DNA from: CAZZBK01 sp964387325
GTDB lineage: Bacteria; Planctomycetota; Planctomycetia; Pirellulales; PNKZ01
Direction: 5' to 3'
Assembly: GCA_964387325.1 (NCBI GenBank)
Contig: CAYLYE010000001.1
Location: 62,001-126,000, forward strand
Length of the DNA: 64,000 nucleotides
Shown here: piece by piece, positions 44,269-53,831 of the stretch
How the letters are laid out: each line of letters begins with the position of its first letter
Numbering within the stretch: the first letter of the stretch is position 1
Made by a program: the position numbers and the translations under genes
Notes under the pieces: model-generated
The model's database searches: none
Seen by the model: the letters and a program-made list of their open reading frames with translations, nothing else
What the model was told of the DNA's origin: nothing

Positions 44269-47079
44269 TCAGTCGACAAACATCAACTCATTGCTCATCA
44301 GCAAGGCATGCACGAATTGCTCCCAGGCGGGCTGCTGAGCGGGGCCTAAAAACTCCCGGGCCAGTCGCTGCTCGTCGGCGGTCGCAGAGCGGCTGAATAC
44401 TTGACGATAAATCCAAGTGACCCGGTCGGCGAGTTCCGTCGTTTGAGGATTACGACTCAAGACCGAGATACGCCGCGCGGTCGAAATCACCAGCGGGTGA
44501 TTCATCAGGAACAAGGCTTGCGGCGTGACGGTCGTCACGTCGCGCTGCGGGTTCGAGCTGTCAGGGTTCGGAAAGTCGAACGTCCGCAACGTGGTCGGCA
44601 TCGTGTAGCGATCAAGATAGCCGTACAGCGCGCGACGATTCGAGCCCTCGCTGAAGGTGTTTTTGACCGTAGGACCACCGACCGTCGTGTTGAGTTGCCC
44701 GGACACAGCCAGCAGCGCGTCGTGGAACGGCTCCCACTCGAGTCGGCGGCGATTCATGTGGCTCCACAGGCGGTTGTCCGGATCCACGCGATTGTCGCGC
44801 GGCAGCTCTGAACTTTGCGCATAGGTGGCCGACAGCACGAGCTCGCGATGCAGTTGCTTGAGCGACCAACCGCCGTCGATGAACCGTCGCGCCAAATGAT
44901 CGAGCAACTCGGGATGCGTTGGCGGCTCGCTACGCACGCCGAAGTCGCTCGGTGTCCGTACAATGCCCGTGCCAAAGTGGTGCATCCAGAGCCGATTCAC
45001 GAGCACGCGCGGCGTGAGTGGGTTGCGCGGGTCGGCGATCTTGCGCGCCAATTCGAGCCGGCCTGATCCCACGCCGAACGGTTGGCGCGTCGAACCGTCG
45101 AGCAACTCGAGGAACTGGCGCGGCACGCGATCGCCACGCTGACCCGGGTTGCCTCGGATGAACACCTGAGGGTCGTTCGGCTTCGGCAGATCGACGAGCA
45201 CCATCGCGCGCGGTGGCGCGTCGGGACCAGCGGCTCGATGATCCTCGATGGCCTTGAGCAACTCGCGCCACTTGCCTTGCGTCGCGCGATCGGGCAACAA
45301 ATCGAGATCGCCATACGCGCTACGCGGGAAATGCGATACCGAGTCCGGCGCGTAGAGCACCGCACGCAACGCCTCCTCGGCCGCATCGGGCAACCGCTGT
45401 GCGTCCGGTCGCGCACGTAAGAATTCCTGCCAACGATCGTCGATCTCGACGAACAACTTGCCGTAGGCGACGGCTGCTTCCCCCAGCGACTTGATGGGCG
45501 GATTCTGCAACACGCTCAGCACGCGCGTGTTGACCGGCTTGGCCGCATCGAGCTTCGATAACTCGGCGAGTACCTGCGGAGCTTTCGCGGCAAACTCTTC
45601 GCTTGGCAAATCGACCAATGCATGCCAAGGGACAAAGACCGGACTGCGAGTCTGTCGGGCCCGCTGCAAATAGTTCTGCCAACGACCGATCATCGCCGGG
45701 TTGAGGTCGGCCGTGTCGGCGAGCAGCATGAAGTCATCTTGCCGGGGTCGGCCGCGCCGTTGCTCGACAGCCAACAAGTAGTCGCCAGCTCGGCGGCGCG
45801 AGCCGCTCACGAGCGCGGCATACTTCTCATCGAGAAACGCTTGCAGAGCCGTGACCCGTTTTTGCAGCTCCTCGTCGTACTTGCGGTAGCCATCGGTCTG
45901 CGGCGGGGAGTCGATCAGCGGCGGTACCAAAGGCTCGATGCAACTGGCGAACACCCCATAGAGCGAATAGTAATCGCGCGTCGGGATCGGGTCGTACTTG
46001 TGATCGTGGCAGCGGGCGCAACCCACCGACAGGCCCATCAGCCCGCGCGTGACAACATCGATTCGATCGTCAATGATGTCATGCATGTTATCGATGAAGC
46101 GAGGGCCAACGGTCAGAAAACCCAACGCTGCCAGCGCGCGATCGTTGCGCCGCTGCGGCAGCAAATCGGCCGCGAGCTGCTCGATAATAAACTGATCGTA
46201 GGGCAAATCGTCGTTCAAGGCCGAGACGACATAGTCGCGATAGGTAAACGCCCAGGGGTACTCGCTCTTGCCGAAGATCGCGTAGCCTTTGGTGTCGGCA
46301 TAGCGGGCCACGTCGAGCCAGTGACGAGCCCAACGCTCGCCGTACTGTGGTGACGCGAGCAGGCGGTCGACAACGGAAGAAAGAGCGGACGAGGCTTTGT
46401 TGGCGTCCCGCGTTTGTTGCTCGGCGGCGAACGCGGCGACGAACGTCTCGACGTCCTCGACCTTGGGTGGTAGCCCGATCAGATCAAAATACACGCGCCG
46501 CAACAGCGTGCGCGGGTCGGCTGCCACGGCGGGGCGCAACCCCTGCTGTTCAAGCTTGGCCAGAATGAAATAGTCGAGTGACGTGCGTGGCCAAGCGGTG
46601 TCTTGCACCTTGGGGATCGTGCGTGTGCCGATCGGCTGAAATGCCCAGTGCGCGGTCGAGGCCGCGCCGCTCGCCTTCGTCACCGAAGCGGTGCCATCGC
46701 GTGGGTCGGCAGCCCCTTCGCGCACCCAACGCTCGAAGTCGGCAATCAACTGCGGGGAAAGTTTCTTGTCGGGGGGCATCTCCAGGCCGTCGTGCTTGAG
46801 CGCCTGGATCAACAGGCTCGCCGTGGGATCGCCCGGCACGACCGCCGGCCCACTGTCGCCACCGCGTCGCAACAAGGCTCGCGTGTCGAGTCGCAGGCCC
46901 CCTTTCACTCCCTTGCCCTCGCCCGAGTGGCAGCGGTAGCAATGCTCGACCAGCACGGGTCGAATGCGTTGTTCGAAGAAGTCGAGCTGAGCCGAGGTCG
47001 CTGAGTCGGCTGCACGTAGCGTCGTGTTAACACATAGCACGACCACGATCAGCAACAGTGAGCGAAGCAAGACGGACAT
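44269..47079 (-). CDS. DUF1549/DUF1553 protein with planctomycete cytochrome C domain (PSD1-type)
   Basis: 936 residues from the ATG at 47079, which starts a signal peptide (LLRSLLLIVVVLCVNTTLRAAD). The planctomycete cytochrome C domain carries a CxxCH haem motif (VEHCYRCHSGEGKG). DUF1549 follows (AWPRTSLDYFILAKLEQQGL, YGERWARHWLDVARYADTKG, GCARCHDHKYDPIPTRDYY), then DUF1553 (LTPRVLVNRLWMHHFGTGIV, YAQSSELPRDN). A second C-x2-C-H (CARCH) is present. These proteins are periplasmic or paryphoplasmic and of unknown reaction. The usual DUF1501 partner is not adjacent; the two in this window are 6.7 kb and 27 kb away. Confidence 0.93.
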   Translation of the reverse strand: MSVLLRSLLLIVVVLCVNTTLRAADSATSAQLDFFEQRIRPVLVEHCYRCHSGEGKGVKGGLRLDTRALLRRGGDSGPAVVPGDPTASLLIQALKHDGLEMPPDKKLSPQLIADFERWVREGAADPRDGTASVTKASGAASTAHWAFQPIGTRTIPKVQDTAWPRTSLDYFILAKLEQQGLRPAVAADPRTLLRRVYFDLIGLPPKVEDVETFVAAFAAEQQTRDANKASSALSSVVDRLLASPQYGERWARHWLDVARYADTKGYAIFGKSEYPWAFTYRDYVVSALNDDLPYDQFIIEQLAADLLPQRRNDRALAALGFLTVGPRFIDNMHDIIDDRIDVVTRGLMGLSVGCARCHDHKYDPIPTRDYYSLYGVFASCIEPLVPPLIDSPPQTDGYRKYDEELQKRVTALQAFLDEKYAALVSGSRRRAGDYLLAVEQRRGRPRQDDFMLLADTADLNPAMIGRWQNYLQRARQTRSPVFVPWHALVDLPSEEFAAKAPQVLAELSKLDAAKPVNTRVLSVLQNPPIKSLGEAAVAYGKLFVEIDDRWQEFLRARPDAQRLPDAAEEALRAVLYAPDSVSHFPRSAYGDLDLLPDRATQGKWRELLKAIEDHRAAGPDAPPRAMVLVDLPKPNDPQVFIRGNPGQRGDRVPRQFLELLDGSTRQPFGVGSGRLELARKIADPRNPLTPRVLVNRLWMHHFGTGIVRTPSDFGVRSEPPTHPELLDHLARRFIDGGWSLKQLHRELVLSATYAQSSELPRDNRVDPDNRLWSHMNRRRLEWEPFHDALLAVSGQLNTTVGGPTVKNTFSEGSNRRALYGYLDRYTMPTTLRTFDFPNPDSSNPQRDVTTVTPQALFLMNHPLVISTARRISVLSRNPQTTELADRVTWIYRQVFSRSATADEQRLAREFLGPAQQPAWEQFVHALLMSNELMFVD

Positions 47080-47208
47080 GGTTAATCGACAATGACTCGG
47101 CCAGGGTGGAAGACACGACGCGCTAAGTAATGAGTATAACTCGACGCGTCTTCGAAGCCCAATGCCCTGAATCAGAGGCAATTTCTGGCCGGCTTGGTAA
47201 CCACTTCG

Positions 47209-47595
47209 CTAGGCTTTGGCCTCGTCGTCGAACAAAAAGTGGCCGCCGCTGATGTACCAGCCTTCGGTCAGCGCTCGGCACCAGATGATCTCGGTCGCGA
47301 TGCGGCAGGTGTTGCCCGTCGGCGAGGCGAACGTCAACTCGATCGTGCCGGGCTCGAGTTTCGCATTGTGCAACAAACCAATGCCCGAGGCAGATATCTC
47401 GCGGGCAAAAACAACGAGCGATTCGTTGCTCACGCCGTCGACAGTGAGCGACACGCTTTGGAAGAACGGATGGCGTGGCTCGGCGCGGCGTTCGGCGCCT
47501 GAGTTATGCACAACGTCCATCAGCAGCGATGCGATCGCCTGGCGATCACTATGCGGAAGTGTGGTTGCTGTCCCTGTGATCTTGGAATGATTCAT
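47209..47595 (-). CDS. PilZ domain protein
   Basis: 128 residues. The c-di-GMP-binding signature is present: an RxxxR-type segment in ERRAEPRHPF and a second motif SASGIG in REISASGIGLLHN. The rest forms the PilZ beta barrel (IELTFASPTGNTCRIATEIIWCR). There is no fused domain, so it acts as a stand-alone receptor, most plausibly on motility or secretion given the flagellar block just upstream on the same strand. Confidence 0.85.
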   Translation of the reverse strand: MNHSKITGTATTLPHSDRQAIASLLMDVVHNSGAERRAEPRHPFFQSVSLTVDGVSNESLVVFAREISASGIGLLHNAKLEPGTIELTFASPTGNTCRIATEIIWCRALTEGWYISGGHFLFDDEAKA

Positions 47596-47945
47596 GACCC
47601 ACCCTTGTTACGATAAAGATGACTCGCAGCAGCATAATGCTTCCGCACTCAACAAACCGTAGCTTTATCCCCGAGCGTGTGATTGGCAAAATGTGGTAGA
47701 CAACATTTTGCGCTCACGAGTCGTTCGAGCGAGGCGAATCGACGAGCGATAGCAAGGGTTATTCACCCCAGAGGCATTCAAATGCCACAAGATCAGGGGG
47801 CAGGTTCGAGGCGTGTCAGACCACTTGATGCGCTGATTGCGCTGCACCCACGAGCGGCCAGAAATCGCATGGGGTTTGTAGAGATATTCTCGCGGCGCGA
47901 CAAGCTCGCGCCGCGAGAATCAAAATCAGAATGTCGACTGCACGA
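47596..47945. other. Intergenic region with strong 14-bp hairpin after fliA
   Basis: 350 bases. ATTCTCGCGGCGCG (47886-47899) pairs perfectly with CGCGCCGCGAGAAT (47907-47920) around a 7-base loop, 25 bases past the fliA stop. A U-tract is weak, so it may be a terminator or an RNA-stabilising structure. The remainder must hold the PilZ promoter; nothing else was recognised. Confidence 0.6.
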
Positions 47946-48731
47946 CTAGGTGCCAAACTCGGTGCGGCGTCGATCGAGTTGTTGCTGCAATCGCTGCACG
48001 ATGGCGCTGTGCATCTGGCTCACACGGCTCTCGGAGAGGTCGAGCGTCGCGCCGATCTCTTTCATCGTCATCTCCTCATAGTAATAGAGGATGATGATCA
48101 GCCGTTCGTTGCGATTGAGCCCCTTGGTGACGAGCCGCATCAGATCGGTTTTCTGAATGCGTCGCGTAGGGTCTTCACCCTTCTTGTCTTCCAGGATGTC
48201 GATTTCGCGAACGTCCTTGTAGCTGTCGGTCTCGTACCATTTTTTGTTCAGGCTGATGAGCCCGACCGCGTTGGCTTCGAGAACCATCTTTTCCAGCTCT
48301 TCGACGTTGATCTGCATGTGCTCGGCGAGTTCAACGTCGGTGGGCTGTCGGCCCAACTTGGCGTCGAGCGTTTTGACCGCTTCGTTAAGCTTGTTGGCCT
48401 TGCTGCGCACGAGGCGCGGCACCCAGTCCATCGTGCGGAGCTCGTCGAGCATCGCACCACGGATGCGGGGGACACAGTAGGTTTCGAACTTGACGCCGCG
48501 CGTCATGTCGAAGGCATCAATGGCGTCCATGAGGCCGAACACGCCGGCCGAGATGAGGTCATCGAGATCGACGCCGTCGGGCAGTCGAGCCCAAATGCGT
48601 TCGCCGTTATACTTGACCAGCGGCAAGTAGTTTTCGACCAGTCGGTTGCGTAATTCCTGATTGTTGAGATCAGCTTTGAACGCTTCCCAAACCTGGCCGA
48701 TATCTTCCGCGTTGAGGACCGAAGTTGCCAT
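47946..48731 (-). CDS. fliA: RNA polymerase sigma factor FliA (sigma-28)
   Basis: 261 residues from the ATG at 48731, with GGAGG five bases upstream. It directs transcription of late flagellar genes. Region 2: LVENYLPLVKYNGERIWARLP, DDLISAGVFGLMDAIDAFD and KFETYCVPRIRGAMLDELR. Region 3 follows (LNEAVKTLDAKLGRQPTDVELAEH), then region 4: NERLIIILYYYEEMTMKEIGATLDLSESRVSQMHS. It lies at the end of the flhA-flhF-flhG-like block. The flagellin and anti-sigma FlgM genes are not in the window. Confidence 0.95.
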   Translation of the reverse strand: MATSVLNAEDIGQVWEAFKADLNNQELRNRLVENYLPLVKYNGERIWARLPDGVDLDDLISAGVFGLMDAIDAFDMTRGVKFETYCVPRIRGAMLDELRTMDWVPRLVRSKANKLNEAVKTLDAKLGRQPTDVELAEHMQINVEELEKMVLEANAVGLISLNKKWYETDSYKDVREIDILEDKKGEDPTRRIQKTDLMRLVTKGLNRNERLIIILYYYEEMTMKEIGATLDLSESRVSQMHSAIVQRLQQQLDRRRTEFGT

Positions 48732-48799
48732 GCACTCCTCCATGACTGCAAGCTATGAGCACTCTGAACTGAGCGGCCGATCACGACGTCCCGTCGCGA

Positions 48800-49060
48800 T
48801 CAGCCGGCGGCTGACTGTTTTTCCACGCTGTTCTTGGCCTGCGAGCTCTGGTCGATCTTCTCGGTGAGTTGCGTGCGAACCGCCTCATCGACGATTTGCG
48901 CTGCAACGACACCGACGACATAGCCGCAAGCCGCGAACACGAGCAACACGTACCAGGCCTTCAGCAGCACCTCTTGGAGGCCGCCGCCGTTGACCCAACC
49001 GAACACCAGTGCCGTGGACCAAGCCACGAGCGCCAAAGTGACCGAATACGTTCGCTCCAC
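48800..49060 (-). CDS. Small two-TM membrane protein in the flagellar block
   Basis: 86 residues with two hydrophobic helices (VTLALVAWSTALVFGWV and AWYVLLVFAACGYVVGVVAA) and a charged C-terminal tail (TEKIDQSSQAKNSVEK). I do not recognise a family. Its place between the flhG-like gene and fliA suggests a flagellar-associated membrane factor conserved in this position. No ligand or catalytic residues are evident. Confidence 0.6.
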   Translation of the reverse strand: MERTYSVTLALVAWSTALVFGWVNGGGLQEVLLKAWYVLLVFAACGYVVGVVAAQIVDEAVRTQLTEKIDQSSQAKNSVEKQSAAG

Positions 49061-49206
49061 GTTAACCGTCCCTTGCCGACCGCCACCGGTAAACTCGACT
49101 TAGCCGTTAAGGTTTAACGACGCATCGCGCACCGAGCGGTAGGTCCGTGTATCGACCAAGGGAGCAGGTTAGGTTTAGTATTTCTCCGATTTATCGAGAG
49201 GGTTAT

Positions 49207-50037
49207 TTACGAGGTTTGACTCATGGCCGTCACGCACTCCGTGGCACGCTCACGACAGCACGAGTGTAATTGACCCACAAGTCCTGAGAACGCGTCTGCC
49301 GTCCGTGCCGACCGCCGCTGGGCTATCGACGCGAGGCCTTCGTCGATCGGCACATTCGCGGCCGACTCGAGTGACACGGCAAGGAACCGTTGGGCGGTCT
49401 GGGCGAGTCGTGCGACCGCCTCGATGCCCCGCACGCGGCTGTCGAGCCGATTCAGGATCAGTGACAGCGGGGGCGCAATCTGCTGGCGATGCCAGCTTTT
49501 GAGCAAGCCGTAGGCGTCGAGCAACGCTACATCGTCGGCGGTCGTGACAAGCATCGCGCGGTCAGCGATCGTCGCCAGCCGTTGCGCCAAACGGGTGTAA
49601 CCACGCCCCAGGTCGAGTAAGACGATATCGACACGATCTAAGCGGCGAAGTTGATCGATCAAATGTTGGCAAGCCGATTCGCTCGGCTCGAGATGCGTCC
49701 GCCGGGGCCGTTCGCCACAGGCGATCAACACCCCCTCGGGGCCCTCGACGAGCACCTGCTTTAATTCGCGCCGCTGCACGAGGACGTCTCCCAAGTGCTG
49801 TTCGTCGTTCACGCCAGCGATCATCGCCAGGTCGGGACCGTCGAGCACCGTGTCCACGACCGCACAGCGTTGTCCGCCGCGCGTTAGCTCCAGCGCCAAT
49901 TGCAGCGCGAGCGTCGTTGTGCCCACGCCCCCTTTGGCGCCTGCGAGCGCGATCAATACCGGTCCGACTTCAGGCGCGGGGCTGTCGTGCAGCCCACGCT
50001 GTATCCAGGAGCGAAGTTCGTGTGCTTGATCGTGCAT
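49207..50037 (-). CDS. flhG: MinD/ParA-type ATPase, FlhG-like
   Basis: 276 residues from the ATG at 50037; the frame extends upstream into flhF sequence without similarity. Deviant Walker A GAKGGVGTTTLALQ, then VVDTVLDGPDLAMI and VDIVLLDLGRGYTRLA. FlhG controls flagellar number and placement and stimulates the FlhF GTPase; its position directly after flhF supports this. A short N-terminal segment before the P-loop (HDQAHELRSWIQRGL) could provide the FlhF-activating helix. General MinD-like roles remain possible. Confidence 0.8.
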   Translation of the reverse strand: MHDQAHELRSWIQRGLHDSPAPEVGPVLIALAGAKGGVGTTTLALQLALELTRGGQRCAVVDTVLDGPDLAMIAGVNDEQHLGDVLVQRRELKQVLVEGPEGVLIACGERPRRTHLEPSESACQHLIDQLRRLDRVDIVLLDLGRGYTRLAQRLATIADRAMLVTTADDVALLDAYGLLKSWHRQQIAPPLSLILNRLDSRVRGIEAVARLAQTAQRFLAVSLESAANVPIDEGLASIAQRRSARTADAFSGLVGQLHSCCRERATECVTAMSQTS

Positions 50038-50113
50038 GAGTGGATGACTGGGAGACGAAGCGGAACTCTTTAGCCCTCGGCGATAGGTCCGTAGGACCGT
50101 ACGCCGGGGGTCG

Positions 50114-51301
50114 TTACAAAGTTTGCGGTCGAACGACGTGTTGCGCCAACTCACTAGCGCGCGCCACGGCGATGTCGTCGGGCACGTTCTGACCGTTGGT
50201 TACATAACTGAGCGGCAACTGGCACTCCCGCAGCAGCGGCAACAAGTTGCCCAAGTTCGTGGTTTCGTCGAGCTTGCTCAGGATCAAGGCTGTGGTCCCG
50301 ACGTCGGCAAAACTCTCGGCGGTGCGCATGAGCGTGCGGGTGCCCGTGACGGCGCTGAGTACCAGATGCACATCCTGCACGCCGGCCTCGGTCAAAAAGC
50401 TTTTCAACTCTTGAATCTGCACTTCGTCTTTCAGGCTGCGGCCGGCCGTGTCGAGCAACACCAAGTCGAGGTTGGCCAAGTCAGCCGTCGCCTGGCGAAT
50501 TTCACGCGGCGTGGTGACGACCCGCATCGGCAAATCGATGATGTCGGCATAGGTCCTGAGCTGCTCGACGGCCGCGATACGATAGGTGTCGACCGTGATG
50601 AGTCCGACCCGCTTCTTCTCGCGGAGCCGATAATGGGCGGCGAGCTTGGCGATCGTGGTCGTCTTGCCAACCCCGGTCGGACCCACGAGCGCCACCAAAC
50701 GGCACTGGCCGGGAGTCAATTTCAACGGACCACTGCAATGAATCTCGTTCTCGATGAGCGTCGTGAGACGTGAACGCAACGTCCGCTCATCGGTCAGCTC
50801 ATGATCGGGGACCAACGTCCGCACACGCTCGACCAACTCGCGGGCCAGCGCTTCGTCGAGTTCGGCGTCGATCAAGTCGGTGTACAGTCGGAAGAGCCGA
50901 TCGGGGAGCGTCGTGCTCGCTGAGTTGTTCGTGCGGCGACACAGTTCTTCGACAACGTTTTGCAGGTGTTGCAATTGACCGCGTAGCTCGTCTCGAAAGG
51001 CTTGCTTATCGGACGTCGGCTCGCTGGGCAATTTCATCTCAGCGACCGGAACCGGTATGTGTGCCACCGCGGCCGGCGCGGGAGGGGGCGGCGACAAGGC
51101 CTCGCGCGAGGGCCAACGACTCGGCACGTTGACTTCGTTCGAGGCGACCACCTCGAACTTGCGCATCCCGGGAATCCAGCGAAACAGCCCGCTGTTGTTG
51201 ATCTCGCGCGTGTGCAGCACGGCGGCCGACGGTCCCAGCTCGCGGCGGACCATCACCAAGGCCTCTTGCAGCGTCGTGGCTCGAAAGGTGCGAATGTCCA
51301 T
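50114..51301 (-). CDS. flhF: Flagellar biosynthesis SRP-type GTPase FlhF
   Basis: 395 residues. N-terminal MDIRTFRATTLQEALVMVRRE is the family hallmark (B domain). The NG domain has G1 GPTGVGKTTTIAKLA (~200), TVDTYRIAAVEQLRTYA, LLDTAGRS and TKLDE-type LSKLDETTNLG. It recruits early flagellar components to the assembly site at the membrane and works with FlhG. It follows flhA by 105 bases on the same strand. The upstream sequence shows no ordinary ribosome site before ATG. Confidence 0.95.
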   Translation of the reverse strand: MDIRTFRATTLQEALVMVRRELGPSAAVLHTREINNSGLFRWIPGMRKFEVVASNEVNVPSRWPSREALSPPPPAPAAVAHIPVPVAEMKLPSEPTSDKQAFRDELRGQLQHLQNVVEELCRRTNNSASTTLPDRLFRLYTDLIDAELDEALARELVERVRTLVPDHELTDERTLRSRLTTLIENEIHCSGPLKLTPGQCRLVALVGPTGVGKTTTIAKLAAHYRLREKKRVGLITVDTYRIAAVEQLRTYADIIDLPMRVVTTPREIRQATADLANLDLVLLDTAGRSLKDEVQIQELKSFLTEAGVQDVHLVLSAVTGTRTLMRTAESFADVGTTALILSKLDETTNLGNLLPLLRECQLPLSYVTNGQNVPDDIAVARASELAQHVVRPQTL

Positions 51302-51406
51302 AGGAGAAAATGATGAATGCGGAATGATAAATGATAAATGTACGAGTCAGCTAATCGCGATTTCTCAACTCCAGTCTCTCGTCTCCGGTCTCCCGTCTGT
51401 TCTTCC

Positions 51407-53500
51407 TCACTTCGCGTCGCTCACCATACTGACCGCCTCGATCTGCGTGTCGCGCGTGATCTCGTTAAAGCTCAGCACCACCAATTGCGGCAGATGCGAT
51501 TGGGTCAGCCGTTTGAGTAACGGTCGCGTCTGCGGACTCACGAGCACGATGGGCGGGTGATTGCCGCGCTTGAGCTTCTCCAACTCGGCGGCGATCAAGC
51601 GGCACGTGACGTCGATCGCCTGCGGCGACATGCGAACCACAATGCCCCGCTCGGTCAATTCAGCCCCGGCGCGGATGCGATCCTCGATGGCCGGGTCGAG
51701 CGTGATGACTCGCAACGTGCCGTTGCTGTCGCGATACCGGCCACAAATGGTGCGCCCCAACCGATGTCGAACGAACTCGCCCAGCAGCACGGGATCTTTG
51801 GTCCGCGCGGCGTAATCGCCGAGCGTCTCCAGGATCGGCGCAAGCTGCCGGATCGGCACCTGCTCGTTGAGCAACAGCTGTAAGACCTGCTGCAACTCGG
51901 CCAGCTTCATCACGCCTGGCACCAGCTCATCGACCACCGCCGGCGAGGTCTTCTTCAACTCGTCGAGCAAATGCTTCGTGGCGTCGCGGGTCAGGATTTC
52001 ATCGGCATGTTTACGCACGACCGCCGAGAGATGCGTGGCGATGACCGCCGAGGGCTCGACCACGGTGTAGCCGAGCATCTCGGCCCGCTCGCGCTGGGCG
52101 GGCTCGATCCAAGTCGCCGGGCGATCGAACGCCGGTTCCCGCACGTCGATCCCCGTCACCTTGCCCGTCGTTACGCCCGAGTCCATCGCGAGCTGCATTT
52201 GTGGATAGATCGTTCCTTGTGCCACGGCGACGCCGGCTATCTTGACGCGATAGGTGTTCTGTTCCAGGCGCATGTTGTCACGCAACCGGACCTTGGGCAG
52301 AATAATGCCCACGTCGCTGGCGACCATCTGCCGCACGCCATGCACCCGTTCGAGCAAATCACCGCCGCGGCGCGGGTCGGCCAGCTTGACGAGCGACACG
52401 CTCAACTCGACCTCCATCGGATCGACTTGCAGCAGGTCCTCGATCCGTTCGTCGGGCTTTTTCTGCTGCGCCTCGGCGCTCGCCTTGGCTACTTTCGTGC
52501 GGCTGTCTTTTTCCTGTCGGTTCAGCGTCAGCGCCAGCGCCACGCAACTGCCGCCAATCGTCAGCAGCGGAATCGTGGGCAGCGACGTGAACACGAGCAG
52601 TCCCAGGAAACCGCCGGTCACCATGAGCGCTTGCGGCCGACTGAGCAATTGACCGATAAACTCTTGCGGCAAATTGGTGTCGGTCGAGCTGCGCGTGGTC
52701 AGCAAGCCCGCCGCGAGCGAGATGAGAAACGCGGGGACCTGACTCACCAGACCGTCGCCGATCGTGAGCTTGGTATAGACCTCGGCGGCGCGGGCCAAGG
52801 GCATGCCGCCCTGAATGACGCCGATGAACAAGCCGCCGACGATATTCACCACGGTGATAATAATGCCCGCAATGGCATCGCCACGGACGAATTTGCTGGC
52901 ACCGTCCATCGAGCCGAAGAAGTCCGCTTGCTGGGTGATTTCCAGTCGGCGACGCTGCGCCTCTTTCTCGTCGATCACGCCGGCATTGAGATCGGCGTCG
53001 ATCGCCATCTGTCGGCCGGGCATACCGTCCAAGGCAAAGCGGGCAGCCACTTCGCTGATGCGGGTCGCACCCTTGGTGATGACCACAAACTGAATGACCA
53101 CGATGATGATGAAGATAATCAGCCCGACCACCATGCGATCGCCGGCGACAAATTCGCCGAAGCTCCGCACCACCTCGCCGGCAGCCGACAGCCCCTGACG
53201 ATCCGCCTTGGTCAGAATCAAACGTGTGGTCGCCACGTTGAGCACCAAACGACCCAAGGTCGTGGCCAGCAGCAACGACGGAAAGACATTGAACTCGAGC
53301 GGGTTCTTCACATTGATCGTGGTCAGCAACATCAACACCGCCACGGTGATGTTGAGCGCCAACAGCACGTCCAACACCGGCGCAGGGACCGGCACCATGA
53401 TCACCAGCACGCTGGTGATAAAGCCGATCGGCAAAATGAGGTCGGTGCCGCGCCCTAGCGCGAGTCGCGCTGCGGATGCTGGCAACGCTCCCGAGGCCAT
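51407..53500 (-). CDS. flhA: Flagellar type III export protein FlhA
   Basis: 697 residues from the ATG at 53500 (CGGAG upstream). FlhA is the major export-gate membrane protein of the flagellar apparatus. Eight hydrophobic helices fill residues ~15-320, including the FHIPEP-region signature LLTTINVKNPLEFNVFPSLL and GDRMVVGLIIFIIIVVIQFV. The cytoplasmic domain follows, with VVEPSAVIATHLSAVVRKH and VLVSPQTRPLLKRL. It opens a minus-strand block flhA-flhF-flhG-like-(membrane protein)-fliA. The sister gene flhB is not in the window. Confidence 0.96.
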   Translation of the reverse strand: MASGALPASAARLALGRGTDLILPIGFITSVLVIMVPVPAPVLDVLLALNITVAVLMLLTTINVKNPLEFNVFPSLLLATTLGRLVLNVATTRLILTKADRQGLSAAGEVVRSFGEFVAGDRMVVGLIIFIIIVVIQFVVITKGATRISEVAARFALDGMPGRQMAIDADLNAGVIDEKEAQRRRLEITQQADFFGSMDGASKFVRGDAIAGIIITVVNIVGGLFIGVIQGGMPLARAAEVYTKLTIGDGLVSQVPAFLISLAAGLLTTRSSTDTNLPQEFIGQLLSRPQALMVTGGFLGLLVFTSLPTIPLLTIGGSCVALALTLNRQEKDSRTKVAKASAEAQQKKPDERIEDLLQVDPMEVELSVSLVKLADPRRGGDLLERVHGVRQMVASDVGIILPKVRLRDNMRLEQNTYRVKIAGVAVAQGTIYPQMQLAMDSGVTTGKVTGIDVREPAFDRPATWIEPAQRERAEMLGYTVVEPSAVIATHLSAVVRKHADEILTRDATKHLLDELKKTSPAVVDELVPGVMKLAELQQVLQLLLNEQVPIRQLAPILETLGDYAARTKDPVLLGEFVRHRLGRTICGRYRDSNGTLRVITLDPAIEDRIRAGAELTERGIVVRMSPQAIDVTCRLIAAELEKLKRGNHPPIVLVSPQTRPLLKRLTQSHLPQLVVLSFNEITRDTQIEAVSMVSDAK

Positions 53501-53831
53501 GGTGACTCCGGTGGCTTGCTGATGTTGGGTTGGGAAAAGTGAAGAGGGGGGAACGGTACTCAAACCCACCCGAAGAGTCCAGGGCGGTTTGCCCGCGCCA
53601 CCTCGCTAGCAAACCGACGGACATCATCGCATTTGCTAGCATCTCGAGCGCCTGATAGCGTCGCAACGGGGTGATTGCAGCTCCTCGTGAGACCGCGCGA
53701 GCCCGGCGTCCGGTCGATCGCGCTGCTCGATGCTCTGGCTTGGCCATTTTCCCACGTTTGGGGGCAATGTCTTGATAATGGACCGCCGCGCAAGAACAAT
53801 AGGCCTGTCGTCGCTGCTACACGTTCCGAGC

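Noticed and set aside
51971..53458. 495-residue plus-strand open frame opposite flhA
   Set aside because: flhA is certain; the frame is rich in His/Gln/Arg and has no domain or ribosome site.
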